Source of the DNA: Lonicera japonica
Taxonomy: Eukaryota; Streptophyta; Magnoliopsida; Dipsacales; Caprifoliaceae
Assembly (NCBI GenBank): GCA_021464415.1
Contig: CM038468.1
Coordinates: 29,438,969-29,502,968 of the forward strand
Direction of reading: 5' to 3'
Length of the DNA: 64,000 bases
Below, piece after piece: positions 11,444 through 24,168 of the stretch. The notes under the pieces were generated by a model. It worked only from the letters and a program-made list of their open reading frames with translations, was not told the DNA's origin and made no database searches. The position numbers were made by a program, and so were the translations under genes. Within the stretch, counting starts at the first letter, position 1. Each line of letters opens with the position of its first letter.

Positions 11444-13239
11444 TGTTGGTCGGAAAATACCTTAGAGGGGGGGGTGAATAGGGTTTTTAAAACTTAATGC
11501 GGAATTTAAAAACTTTTCTAACAATGTTTAGGTAAAACAAATTTACAAAACAAATTATCAAGGAATGCAATCAAATAAACAATCAAGCAAATAAACAATC
11601 TCAAGCAAACAATAATATAGCAAGTAAATAAAGAGATTGAGTAAGAAAGATTGAACCGATTTGAAGTCCAAGGCTTTTTGTCCACACGGTTTTGGTTTAC
11701 CAAACCATAGTCCGCGCTCGGTTAGTTCCCCGAGAATTTCCACTAATTCCAATCTCCTTCCGGGTGAGGATCAAACCACTACAAGTGCTGTTGTCTCACA
11801 CACTCTTTACAAATATTTCTTGACCACAATATTCTCACAAGACACTCTCTTGCTAACCTTGTGAAATTTACCTTTCACAAAAACTAAACAAGAATTTTCC
11901 TTCTTGTTTTTCCTATGAGATTTACCTCTCACAATGAAATATAATTGTTTGGTGATTCACACCAATTTACAATAACTCTCACAAGTGTATAAAGAAAACA
12001 ATTTGAAGCTCACACTAGAGTTATCCTATTTGATCAAGATGATATAGCTCAAATGATAATGATTGATCAAAAACAATTTCTTGAATCTTTAGATATTGAA
12101 GATAGATGAAGTATGGAGTATGAGAGTGATTCAAGGTGTGTAAAATGAGTCTTGGAAGTCATATTTATAGTCCCAAAACTGATATAGCCGTTTGAGAGGT
12201 TTGGGGGAAGTTTTGTACCAAAAATAGTAAAAAAATAGAGTTCCAACGGCTATATTCAGGTCATCAGTCGACTGAGCAAGGCTCCTTAGTCGACTGAGTG
12301 ACCATCAGTCGACTGAGCAAAGCCCATCAGTCGACTGATGCCCTCTGCTGGTCTGTTTAGAAGATTGCTGCAGACAGCAAATTTTTCCCGATTTGTTTTG
12401 ATCATATCTCATTATCCAACCGTTGGAACTTGATGAAATTTTGGATATAAGTACTATAATGTGTTATCTAACTTCTGTCCAAATTTCATAATGATCGGAG
12501 TCCGGGAAGACCTCCTTCAAACCGTTAGATCAAAACTGCACAAAAACGGAGCGAGTCTAGAAAGGGAAAAATAAACATTTTTGCAATTAAGTTCCAAAAT
12601 CAATTTTGATGCTTGGGATAGGTTAAATATATTATCCTAAGACACCTATTTTCATGAGAGCTCAAAATATGCTCAAATCAATTTAATATGAATTTATTTG
12701 AAAACCGGTTTTTGCAAGAATGATGTTTTCAAAGAAATTTTGATTCAAACTGATTTTGATCAATTTAACAATGATGCAAGTTCATGTTTGAGCTATATTA
12801 TCAATCAATTAAGAAACTTTACATTAATCCTAAGCAAACACTCAATTACCGAATAGGTGAGTCTTCGAATGCTTCGATTTGTTTCTTCGAATTGATTCTT
12901 CACTTGAAACTTTTCCCTTGAAGCTTTAGTATATGATCCTTGATCTTTTATGCTTCATGAAATGAATTGCTAGCTTGTGAGTGATGAGAATGATTTTCTT
13001 GTCTTGTCCAACGCTTGTAGAAGAATGATCTTGATTCGGATAGATCGGTTTTAGTCGAATACTTCGTTGACTTGATCGGATATTGATTGAATGATCCTTG
13101 TCAAGCTTCCTTTGAGCAATCATGCTATTCTTGATTTTCCAAATAAGAAATCTATAATCTTATATCAAGAACATGTTAAATTACACATGATTGATTTATT
13201 GTTATTATCAAAATAAGATTAAGACCTTCAAGGTCAACA
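11444..13239 (-). mobile_element. solo LTR of the SIRE-like copia family
   Basis: It starts TGTTGGTCGGAAAATACC and ends AAGGTCAACA, 1796 bp, flanked on both sides by CATAT (11439-11443 and 13240-13244). It aligns along its length with the LTR at 19892-45200 (for example TTTTTGTCCACACGGTT, TAGTCCGCGCTCGGTTAG, CTCCTTCCGGGTGA). Its own perfect target duplication shows it is a separate insertion reduced to a solo LTR by LTR-LTR recombination. It is not the missing 3' LTR of the neighbouring element. Four AGTCGACT palindromes lie at 12266-12336. Strand follows the neighbouring element. Confidence 0.85.
12266..12336. promoter_or_regulatory. array of four AGTCGACT palindromes in the solo LTR
   Basis: AGTCGACT occurs at 12266, 12288, 12307 and 12329, spaced 19-22 bp apart. 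The same word occurs in the other LTR of the family (20649) and near the 3' end of the neighbouring element (14739, 14760). A regulatory role is inferred only from conservation and spacing. Confidence 0.4.
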
Positions 13240-13244
13240 CATAT

Positions 13245-14520
13245 CTATAGCCAAATAAAGCCCTAGCCTAAAGCTTAATAATACAGTAGCTTTTATGATG
13301 CACAGATGTGGATGCGAGGTGAGGCAATTAGAAAAATCTGAAAAAAAGTAGGATATGTGTGGGGTGGGGAATAATAGGATAATATAAAATATAATAGCCT
13401 CTGGTACTTTAATTTTATATACAATTCATAATATTTTGTGCATGCAATACATTTGTGATAGAGAATCATGAATGAAGTTACATTTATTAGTCTCCAAAAA
13501 TATCCTACATTCAATCCAAGATAAATTAGGTAAAGAATTTCGGCATATTGGACTATAACTCTTTAATCTAATTCCCTCTAGCTCACAAATCTATGAGTCA
13601 CGTGCTCTTTCTATCAAACTTCCAACCAAACCACAATTTTTTTATATATTGGACTTCGGTTTGAAAATTACAATTGATCCTAACTAATATTAGGATTCTT
13701 CGAGAATCAAACAAGAATTAATAAATAAATTTAATAAAACAATTGGATACACAATGGGTGCAAATCAAGGGCGGAACAAAGTTCCACACAGATGCAACTC
13801 ACGGAATAATCAAGGGAGAATTGGTGTCCAAATTGGGAGAGAATTCCGACTTGGGTTCAAATAATGAGAGAAATTGAAATCCGACTTGGTGTGATTTGGG
13901 TGCATTGACCCTTACAAAGAATTTGAGATAGGGTTGTTCCTTATAGATTTCAAACTTGTGAAGTTAAAAAAATATTAATTAATTTTTAAACAAATTATTA
14001 TTTTTTATTATTATAAATATATTTGTAATATTAATTATAATAATAATACGAAGGATGATAAAGGGTCGTGTGTTATCCAAACCCAAACCCAATAAGCATA
14101 TAAACACATCCCAACCCGGTGCAGGTCTTATTATTTTAAATATAAATCCGTTGCGAATAGTATATGCATAAACCCACTCTCGCTCCGTGATAATTACGCT
14201 ATATTATAAGGAATAAAATACTATAATAGGGGTGGGTCGAGTCAAACAGGTTAATTTTGTGTAAGCATGAATTTCGCCACGGTGTCAAAAATTAAAAATA
14301 GCTTACTAATCAACTAAATATAAATTTTAGCGAAATAATATTTAGATTTATAAATCAATTTTCTTATATTTGTTAAGTAAACAAAAAATTTTAAACTCTT
14401 GTATTTCAAATATGTAATTTTTGAATCTTAAATTTATGAATTTTAAAGCTAAATTCAATTATGATGGTGTCAAAATCTAGAACAGATAGTTAACGACCGA
14501 TCAATCAATGAATAATGGTG
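13245..14520. other. AT-rich DNA between the solo LTR and the copia element, nothing recognised
   Basis: No coding domain or terminal repeat was found. The 3' LTR expected for the minus-strand copia element is not visible here, so that element seems truncated on its left side. Confidence 0.4.
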
Positions 14521-14524
14521 GATT

Positions 14525-14735
14525 AGAGGTTTAGGTAACTGTGAATAGTGATTGTGAACAGTACCATCGTATATATGAATAGTGACTGTGAACAGTATAC
14601 CGTATATGTGAACAGTACCACCGTTATGTGAACAGTGACTGTGAACGGTACCACTATATATGTGAACAGTATACCGTATATATGAACAGTCACTGTGAAC
14701 AGTACACCGTGACTGTGAACAGTGATTGAGGGAGG
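14525..14735. repeat. degenerate GTGAACAGTGACT minisatellite
   Basis: About a dozen imperfect copies of GTGAACAGT(GACT/ACC) run together, with TATACCGTATAT variants between. Two AGTCGACT words follow at 14739 and 14760. It probably belongs to the 3' non-coding part of the minus-strand copia element. Confidence 0.65.
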
Positions 14736-14995
14736 CTTAGTCGACTGATGCTCTTGGTTAGTCGACTAATGCTCTCAGTTTTGCCTAGAATTGATTATTT
14801 TTGCACAAAAAAAGATTTTGCTTGAATAACCTTGTTAATAAACAAACTATAACTGCAAAAGTACTTGTTAATAATTATAATAAAATGTATAATTAATGCA
14901 AACATAATTTAAACAAGATAAAATGAAGCATAATCAAATAATGTATGCTCACAATTAAGCATTATTAATTTCTTTTATGAACTTTTTGGAATAAC

Positions 14996-17900
14996 TTAGA
15001 TATCACATGCTCTAGTCATGCCAAGTTCGCGTCGAATAGTGCAAAAGCGATCATCCGAAAGTGGTTTGGTGAAAATATCTGCAAATTGCGATTCGGTGCC
15101 AACGAATTCAATATCAACATCACCTTTTTGCACATGATCACGAATAAAATGATATCTTATCTAAATGTGCTTAGTACGTGAATGTTGTATAGGGTTCTTG
15201 GTCAAGCTAATAGCACTTGTGTTGTCACATTTTATGGGAATGTGGCTAAGACTAATTCCAAAGTCCTCTAGTTGTTGTTTAATGTACAAAGTTTGTGCAC
15301 AACAACTTCCGGCCGCCACATATTCGGCTTCGGTCGTTGAAAGGGCCACCGAATTTTGTTTCTTGCTTGACCAAGATACTAGTTCGTGTCCTAGAAAATG
15401 ACAAGTGCCACTAGTGCTTTTCCTATCGACTTTGCAACTGGCAAAATCCGCATTGGAATAACTAACTAAGTCAAAGTTGTTCTCTCTTGGGTACCACAAA
15501 CCCAATGAATTAGTACCGGAAAGATAACGGAATATCCGTTTTACGGCAAGTAAATGTGATTCTTTAGGATCCACTTGGAATCGTGCACAAAGACATACAC
15601 TAAACATAATATCCGGTCTAGAGGCCGTCAAATACAATAAGCTATCGATCATACCTCGATATTTCTTGATATCTACACTTTTACCATTTTCGTCTTTGTC
15701 AAATTTCAACGTTGAACTCATAGGAGTACTCATGGACTTTGCGCCTTCCATGTCGAATTTCTTCAAAATCTCCTTAACGTACTTCTCTTGATTAATGAAG
15801 ATGCCTTCTATGCATTGCTTCACTTGTAATCCAAGGAAGTAGTTCATCTCTCCTATCATGCTCATTTCGAATTCCTTTTGCATACATGTGGAAAAATCCT
15901 TGCAAAGATATTCGTTAGTAGAACCAAATATAATATCATCAACATAGATTTGTACAAGTAGCATGTCATTATTATGATTTTTAATAAATAAGGTAGTATC
16001 AATTTTACCTCTAACAAAATCATTCTTAATTAGAAATGAACTTAATATATCATACCATACTCTAGGTGCTTGTTTTAAGCCATATAAAGCTTTAGACAAT
16101 ACATAATCCTGATAAATATGATTTTCAAAATCGGGAGGTTGTTTTACATAAACTTCCTCTTCAATAAAACTATTTAAGAAAGCACTTTTCACATCCATTT
16201 GATATAATTTAAAGTTCTTAAAGCATGAATAAGCAAGTAGCATGCGAATTGCTTCTAAGCGTGCAACGGGTGCATATGTTTCTTCATAATCAATGCCCTC
16301 CTTTTGATTGTATCCTTGGGCAACAAGTCTAGCTTTATTTCTAACAATTATACCACTTTTATCCTTTTTGTTACGAAATACCCATTTCGTACCTATAACA
16401 GTATAATCACTAGGTTTGGGAACAAGTGTCCACACTTTGTTTCTCTCAAATTGATTGAGCTCTTCTTGCATAGCCATCATCCAAGATTCATCTTATTCGG
16501 CTTCAATAATGTTTTTAGGCTCATATTGAGAAACAAATGCCACATTATTGCATACATTTCTTAAGGATGATCTAGTCATAACCTTACTAGATGGCTCTCC
16601 AATAATTTGATCAATAGGGTGGTTGGATACAAATTTCCAACTCCTAGGTAAATCATTTGAGTTTTGCTCGATTGTATTTTCTAATTCCTTAGGAGGAACT
16701 TGAGCACTCGAAGTTTTTTCCTTAGATGTATCATTAATTTGAATATCCGAAATTTTTTGAATAATTTCAACATCATCATAGAAATGTATTATGGGTGAGA
16801 AAGGATTTGTTTCATCAAATACAACATGCATAGATTCTTGTACTACTAAACTTTTCTTGTTATAAACTCTATACGCTTTACTATTAGTGGCATATCTAAG
16901 AAAAATTCCTTCATCGAATTTAGCATCAAATTTTCCTAAATGATCACGATCATTTAAAATAAAACATTTGCAACCAAAAACTTTAAAATATGCAATATTT
17001 GGTTTCTTGTTATTCCATAATTCATAGGGTGTCTTATCTAACTTTTTACGAATGATAGTATGATTAATCACATAACATGCAGTATTAACGGCTTCCGCCC
17101 AAAAATATTCCGGTAAAGAATGTTCATTAAGCATGGTCCTAGACATCTCTTGAAGAAATCTATTTTTTCTTTCAACAACACCATTTTGTTGAGGAGTTCT
17201 AGGTGCCGAAAAATTATGATCAATACCATGTTCATCACAAAAATTTTTAATATCAACATTATCAAATTCTCTACCTCTATCACTTCTAACACGCACAATA
17301 AAAACATCTTTTTCATTTAGAACTTTTCTACAAAATTTTGCAAAAACATGTGGAGTTTCACTTTAGTCAGTGAGAAAGAACACCCAAGTAAGTCTAGTAT
17401 AATCGTCAACAATAACAAAAGTATATAATTTACCACCGAAGCTAGCAACCGAATTTGGACCAAATAAATCAAGATGCAACATACCAAGAGGTCTAGTTAT
17501 AGTAATATCTTTCTTAGATTTGAAAGAAGATTTATGTTGTTTACCAAGTTGACATGCATCACAAATTTTATCTTTAACAAATTTTGTTTTAGGCAACCCT
17601 TTAACAAGCTCTTTCTTAGACAAATTATGAATCAAATCCATATTAGCATGTCCTAGTCTTCTATGCCATAACCAAGATACATCATTAATAGCGGATAAAA
17701 ATTTAACATCTTGTTGTGATAAATCATCAAGTTCAAGAGTATAAACATTATTAGTTCTATATGCAATAAGTAAAATTGAATCATCACTAACTTTTTTAAC
17801 AACACAACGATCGGATTTAAATATCACTTCATAACCTTTATCACATAGTTGACTAATGCTAAGTAAATTATGCTTTAAACCATCAACTAATAGAACATTG

Positions 17901-19835
17901 TCAATACAAGTAGAATGCTTACCAACCTTACCTATACCAATGATTTTGCCCTTGGCATTGTCCCCAAAAGTCACATTCCCTCCTTTCTTGGGAATAAGAC
18001 TTAAGAAGTTGTTCTTCTCTCCCGTCATTTGCTTTGAGCAACCACTATGCAAGAACCACTTGGTTTTGCTTCCTTTGGCTTTCAAGCACACTTACACCAT
18101 AACTTTAAGTAACTTCTCCTTTGGTACCCAAAATGTGTTGGGTCCCTTTGGGTTAGTAAACATAATGGTTCCTTTTGGAACCCAAGCAAGCTTCCTTTTA
18201 GGGAAACTTTCATTTCGATAAAAACAATGATCCACATAATGAGTATTTCTTCCACAATATGAGCAAAGATGAGTGGGATCATGAGGTGTATATGTTTTAA
18301 AAAAAATTTGTAATCCTTTTTGTTGTCAATTTGGTTATAGCCCAAACCGGCTTTATCGAAAACACACCTTTGCATTCCTAATAGTTTATCCAAGTTATCC
18401 TTTCCGTTGGTGAATTTGGCTAGACTATTAGTTAAGTCATCCACTTGATCTTTCAATTTGACATTTTCTAATACAAGTGTGTTTGGAGTTTCTTTCTCCT
18501 TTCCTTTCTTCAAAGTTTTGTTTTCATTTTTCAAAAATGCATTTTCTTTCTCAAAGTTTTCACAATTGCTAGAAATAATCAAATTTTCCTTTTTGAGGCT
18601 TGCATACATTTTAGAAAAATTTTTAAACTTTTTATGCAATTCATCAAACATATCATATAATTCTTCATAGTCATTCTCATAATGTATATCATTATTAATA
18701 GAGGCATTATCATCACTAGATGAGTTATAAGAAGAGTGTACATCATCGTCTCTTGCCATAAGGCAAAGATTTTCCGTTTTCTCATAGCTAGAATCGGCAT
18801 TGGATTCACCTTCTTCGGAATCCAAGTACCTTTGAGGGCATGTCTTACTTTCTTGAAGGCTTTGTCTCTTTTGTCTCTTCTTTCCTTTTTTCTAACCGGG
18901 CAATTTGTTTTGAAATGCCCTAGTTCATGGCAATGCAAACACTTCTTTTCTTCTTCATTTTCAACTCTTGGTTGAATAGATCGATCATTGTTCCTCTTTG
19001 ATGAAGAACCAAAGTTATTTCCTTTTCCTTGAAACTTCTTCTTCTTGGCTAAAAATTTTATGAAGTTTCTAGAGAGGAGAGCCATGTCATCGTCACCGCC
19101 CATTGACTCTTCATCATCCTCTCGTTGACTTGCCTTGACAGCAAGAGTCTTCTTGGCTTTTGAATCAACTTCTTCTCTTTTTAGTTCATTCTCGTGGGTT
19201 TTAAGTGAACCCAATAGTTCATCCATGCTTAACGTTTTAAGATTCTTGACTTCTTGAATAGCCGTTACTTTGGGTCTTCACTTCTTGGGAAGAGTTCTAA
19301 GAATCTTTCGAATCTTATCCTCATTAGAATATTCCTTTCCAAGAAGATCTAAAGCATTAGTAATAATATAGAACCTACTATACATAGAAGCAAGTGATTC
19401 ATTAGGCTCCATTTTGAAAAGTTCATAATCATGAACGAGCATATTAATGTTATCATCCTTAACTTGTGAAGTTCCTTCATAGGCAACTTCTAATCTATCC
19501 CAAATTTCTTTGGCCGTTTTACAACTAGAAATTTTGTTGTATTCATCTATAGTTAATGCACAATGTAGAGCATTCAAGGCTTTAGCATTAAATTGGATTT
19601 TCTTAATATCATTCTCATCATATTCTGATATAGATTTAGGAGTGACTATACCCTTTTCATCGGTATTGGTAATCTTATAAGGTCCAATGAGTGTAACCTT
19701 CCATTGTTCAAAATCACTAGCTTGAAGGAAAGTACACATACGACTTTTCCAATAACTATAATTTTTGCCATCAAATAAAGGTAGTCTAGTGGTGGAAGAA
19801 CCTTCTTTAATTCTGGTTCCTTGATAAATAGACAT
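14996..19835 (-). pseudogene. SIRE/Maximus-like copia gag-pol, multiply broken
   Basis: Reading leftward: gag from about 19835 (MSIYQGTRIKEG), a TGG-to-TGA-type stop at 19278-19280 within LPKK*RPKVTAIQ, and a zinc knuckle CLHCHELGHFKTNC. After a frameshift near 18830 come an acidic region, a coiled stretch and a second knuckle CSYCGRNTHYVDHC. Another frameshift lies near 18305 and stops near 18090 and 17362. Protease has LHSG where active enzymes have LDSG, so the catalytic Asp is lost. Integrase (HRRLGHANMD, VRSDRGREFDN), RT ([28 protein letters not shown]) and RNase H ([14 protein letters not shown]) follow. A stop interrupts the end at 15161, but the family C-terminus is readable to a TAA at 14996-14998. 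Lineage is assigned from motif style and LTR length. Confidence 0.85.
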
Positions 19836-19874
19836 GATCATAAACTCTAAGATTGTTAAATCAAAACAAGAGTA

Positions 19875-19889
19875 CAACCTCTGATACTA
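19875..19889 (-). other. primer binding site of the SIRE-like element
   Basis: The minus strand reads TAGTATCAGAGG, one base off the usual TGGTATCAGAGG, directly beside the LTR boundary at 19892. Confidence 0.7.
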
Positions 19890-20867
19890 ATTGTAGGTCG
19901 GAAAATACCCTAGAGGGGGGGGGGGGTGAATAGGGATTTTAAAACTTAATTGTATTTTTAAAATCAATTAATAGAAAATATTATGTCTAAGTAATCAACT
20001 ACAAAGATAATTCCAAGCACAATGAACAAATAGCACAATATAATAGAGCGAGAGATAGAAAGATAGAACCGATTAAAGTCGAAGAGTTTTTGTCCACACG
20101 GTTCGGCTTGTTCCCCCTAGTCCGCGCTCGGTTAGTTCTCCGAGAAATTCCACTATAACCGATCTCCTTCCGGGTGAAGATCAAACCTCTACAAGTGTAT
20201 TCTTATCACACACTCTCACAAATATTGAAAACACTTTCAATACTTTCACAAGAAGTCCCTCTTGCTAATCTATGAGATTCACCTCTCAAAAAAATGATTT
20301 GAACAAGTTTTGGTGACAAACACCAATGTACAATAACTCTCGTGTATAACAAGTTACAAGTGAAGCTCACACTAAGAGATATCATTATTGATCAATAATT
20401 TTTAGCTCAAAATAAGGATGATTGATCAAAAACAATATTCTTGAATCTTTGAATGAATGTAGATAAGTGATAATGTATATGAATGATTCAAGTGCTTGAG
20501 AATGAGTCTTAAAACACATATATATATATATATAGCTTGAAAATGCTTGTAGCCGTTTGTAGTGGATTAATAAATTAATGAGGCAAAATTGCACAATTAG
20601 CAAAGTTCCAATGGCTAGTTTTTGAAGCTCGACTGCGCAGGGCTCCTTAGTCGACTGACCAAGCCTCTGCTTAATCGACTGATGGGCTCTGTCCATCTGT
20701 CCAAAAATCCAAATTTTGTACTTTTGCATTTTAGCTCTAAAATCAATTTTAATGCTATGGGGACTTCAAAAATATGTTCCTAAGATACCTATTTTTGGAA
20801 AAACAGAAAATATGATCATTTGTATTTATTATGAATCACTACATGAAACAGACACTTAGGAGACATA

Positions 20868-21500
20868 CAAATTATGTCTCCTAAGAGCTGATGTATGTCG
20901 CCCAAGCCTTAGGCGACATACCCTATGTCGCCTAAATGGTGTCTTGTAAGTAGTGTGGCCTAAGATCTTAAGCGACATACAAATAGAGTATGTCGCTTAA
21001 GAGTTTTACTTATGAGACATAAGCAATAGAGTATGTCGCTTAAGAGTTTTACGTAGGAGACATAAGCAATAGAGTATGTCTCCTAAGTGTTACACTTAGG
21101 AGACATACTCTATTGCTTATGTCTCCTACGTAAAACTCTTAAGCGACATACTCTATTTGTAAGTCGCTTAAGTGTTAGACTTAAGAGACACATAAAATAT
21201 AGTATGTTTCCTAAGTTGTACACTTAGGAGACATACTCTATTGCTTATGTCGCATAAGTATACAACTTAAGCAACATATGATATTTGTATGTTGCTTAAG
21301 TGGTGATCTTAGGAGACATACAAATGTATGTATGTCGCTTAAGTTGTGATCTTAGGAGAGATACAAAGTTAAGTATGTCGCTTCAGTGCTAATCTTAAGA
21401 GACATACAAATGTATGTATGTCGCATAACTATGTTTGATTAAAAGTATCGACCAACACTTAGGAGACATACTTTAATTTGTATGTCTCCTAAGATGTTCC
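20868..21500. repeat. CACTA left subterminal repeat array
   Basis: More than fifteen copies of an ~12-14 bp word occur in both orientations, in two flavours: (C)TTAGGAGACATA and (C)TTAAGCGACATA. Such arrays are the transposase-binding region in En/Spm elements. Confidence 0.8.
21025..21157. repeat. perfect 65 bp-arm hairpin in the CACTA end
   Basis: Arms 21025-21089 and 21093-21157 are exact reverse complements separated by the 3-base loop TTA. The sequence would form a near-perfect 130-base hairpin if transcribed or single-stranded. Confidence 0.9.
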
Positions 21501-21794
21501 AGACCTTCATTCTAAATTTGATACCAATTCATTCACACACAACAAAATTTCTACAAATCAACCTGTAATATAAATTTGATACCAATTCATTCACACACAA
21601 TTAAATCACACAAAAAGAGGCCAAAATTAAAATGTACAAAGTCTAATATTTACAAGCCAAAATTAAAATGTACAAAGAGTACAAGCCAAAATTCAAGTAT
21701 AGAATAAAAATACCATAAGTCTAGCAATAGAGAAAAGAAAGAAGTCGATATATAAATATGCAAAATAATATATATATATATATATATATAAACA
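21501..21794. other. CACTA internal non-coding DNA
   Basis: AAATTTGATACCAATTCATTCACAC occurs twice (about 21515 and 21570) and again near the other end (about 43535). A TA microsatellite lies at about 21768-21790. Confidence 0.5.
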
Positions 21795-21796
21795 AG

Positions 21797-21945
21797 TCTA
21801 TCACTAAACCTCTCTTGGTCTACCATCACCCGTAGGAAGATTCGCCATCATCGACGATACTAGATCCCGTACCCGTGCTTCCATCGCCTCATCGCTTGCT
21901 TTCTGTCGCGCTTCCATCGCTTCTCAACATGACAAATGAAACTGA
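21797..21945 (-). pseudogene. C-terminal exon fragment of a CACTA-encoded second protein
   Basis: The minus strand encodes a charged stretch containing EAMEARQKASDEAMEARVRD, then LVSSMMANLPTGDGRPREV and a stop. The repeated EAMEAR heptad-like pattern and position near the element's end resemble the C-terminus of plant En/Spm second-ORF (Ptta-type) proteins. The upstream coding part was not found. Family assignment is tentative. Confidence 0.45.
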
Positions 21946-22760
21946 AAAATAAATTGAAGAAAAATATTCTCACATATTTTATATCATATTTATTTACCAT
22001 AGTTTATGGGATTTTAACAACCTTCAAGTCCACTGTTTTTATAAAAATCACCCAAATCAGAATAAATAACATTAGACTCCGAAATTTACACAGAAGATTA
22101 ATAACACATTAAAATTACTCTATGATTTATTTCATAATTTTTTAGTTAGTTTTAGGAAGCTAAATAAATTGTTGAAATAGTAAACACAGTGCTGTCAGTA
22201 CAGAGGGCAGATTACTTTCTTATCTTCAAAAATTCACACACAGAAATTTATAAGTCCTATGTCAATAAATTTCTGATATTTTGTTCCTCCACGAGTCTAT
22301 TTTATTATCCAAGTGGAATTTCTAATTTTCATCTTGTAGTTTCTGAGTTATAAATGTTTTAGTACAGTAAGGTCAGATTTGACAAATTTACAGAGATAAT
22401 CTAAATATAACATGAAAAATAGTAAATAAACTATACTAACTCTAAATAAAATTTGAGAGAGAGATAGAGTATTACCTTTAAGATTGAAGGTTTGAAGGAC
22501 CGAAGAAGTAAATCGAGAATTTGGGGAAGAATCGAAGGAAGCGTTGTGTGGAGTGAGAGCTGGAGAGTGGAGTCTGAAGGAATAAAAATTATACTAGGTC
22601 CATGGTGGCTGGAGAATGGGGGCAGCGTGGAGATGGAGGAGGTGAGAGAGAGAGGTCAATGGTGGCAGGGGAATGGGGGAAGCATGGAGATGGAGGAGGT
22701 GAGAGAGAGAGAGGTGGGGTGAGAGTGATAAAGATTAGGTCTAGAAATTGGGGATATATA
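21946..22760 (-). other. CACTA internal region: intron-like DNA and 5' exon relic
   Basis: About 21960-22470 is AT-rich and intron-like. On the minus strand AAAG/GTAATA near 22475 could be a splice donor for an upstream purine-poor exon at 22480-22740. That exon contains two repeats of a GGAGATGGAGGAGGTGAGAG block (plus-strand reading). No protein domain recognised. Confidence 0.3.
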
Positions 22761-23165
22761 CCACACACTTAGGAGACACACTTATTTATGTGTCTCCTAA
22801 GATTAACTCTTAAGAGACATACATGTATACCTATGTCCCCTAAGTAAAAAATATTTGCCTCTTTTTTTTTTGCGAAAAATTTGAATTTTTTGCAGAAAAC
22901 TCAAATTTTTTTTAAACATTTTAGGCGACATATTAATTGATGTATGTCTCTTAAGAGTAGACTTAGGCAACATATATATACCTATGTCGCCCAATTACAA
23001 AAAAATTGCCCCCTTTTTTTTGGCGAAAAATTCGAAAAAATATTTCGCGGAAAATTCAATTTTTTTTAAAACATCTTAGGAGACATACTAATTAATGTAT
23101 GTCGCTTAAGAGTACACTTAGGAGACATACGGATATTAGTATGTCGCCTAAGAGTTTTCAGTTTT
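22760..23165. repeat. internal CACTA subterminal-type repeat array
   Basis: The CTTAGGAGACATA / TATGTCGCCTAAG words reappear in the interior, between the two gene relics. This may be a shared promoter region or the remnant of a second, nested or deleted CACTA end. Confidence 0.6.
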
Positions 23166-23571
23166 TAAAATTAATTTCGTTTTTTTTTTATATAAAAGAG
23201 TTTTCAGTTTTTAAACATTTCCTAATGCCCATTTTACCAATATTAAATACATAAAAACTTAATTTTGGAAACCCAAAAAATCATATCAATAATATAAAAG
23301 ACTGATAATATTGAATGAATGTATTAAACACTAATAATTGTCTTTTATGTTACAAATTTGAAATGTAAATGTAAAAATTTATGTTTAATGGTAAATAAAC
23401 TAAATATTCAATCAGTTTTTAAAATTAATAACCATTTTTATTTATTTTATTATATACAACAATCATTTTACTTAATTAATCTAGTTTGTAACAATTAATT
23501 CACTTGATTAATAACGCTTACAATAATAGAAAAACCAATCGATTTAATTACAAATAATAACAATACAACAT
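23166..23571. other. AT-rich CACTA interior, nothing recognised
   Basis: No coding or repeat signal beyond AT-richness. Confidence 0.4.
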
Positions 23572-24168
23572 TAATTGTAGTCATCATCGTCACTATGATC
23601 CTGATCCTCTTTTTCATCATTATCGTCAATTAAGAAATCATTGTTAAACCCTTCTGCAACGTCGGAGTCCTCATTCTTGTCATCATCGTTGGGAATACCT
23701 ATTCGTAGTACTGAACTAAATTCGATAAATAAACTAGATATCATAAAACAGTTCGCATCAGGCTCTTGATACGGTTCGTCTACTTCATATAGATGACTGG
23801 CGGTTGCATCCCTTGATAGTGTGCTTTCACTATATGTACCTCAGTGAAACATCATGTTAACGAGTTTTCAACCGACACCAGCCGACAGATCATCTATACA
23901 GAACACTTGTCTTGCCATCTTGGCAAGAATAAATGGGAACTCGTCGTACCAACTAGTCCAAGTGTTTATAGATAAAAGACCACAATCAAACTTTGTGTTA
24001 CCGGGAACATTAGGACCTGTGTTGTACCACTTACACCTTAACAACACAATCGACATGCCTCCCGCATACCTTAGTTCGACAACTGCTTACAGAATCCCAT
24101 AGTATATGATGTCACTACCCACTACCATCATTCCACTATTCCGACTCTTTCAGATCTGGTCTCGCCAC
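23572..24168 (-). pseudogene. CACTA transposase (TNP2-type) C-terminal DUF4216 region, interrupted
   Basis: Minus-strand reading gives KSRNSGMMVVGSDIIYYGIL, a stop, then AVVELRYAGGMSIVLLRCKW, INTWTSWYDEFPFILA and ARQVFCIDD. These are the DUF4216 landmarks of plant CACTA transposases. An acidic tail ending in DDDDYN and a TAA at about 23572 follows. At least two in-frame stops predate or accompany decay. The coding frame runs on across the Tat insertion: VNGVKFVSRWRDQ spans the junction of 43418-43413 and 24168, so the Tat element landed inside this gene. Confidence 0.7.

Noticed and set aside
11444..13239. This LTR as the 3' LTR of the element at 15.0-19.9 kb
   Set aside because: It has its own CATAT target duplication on both sides, so it is a solo LTR.
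22492..22722. ORF with repeated EMEEVRER segments
   Set aside because: Purine-rich duplicated block in the CACTA interior, on the strand opposite the transposase remnants; no domain.
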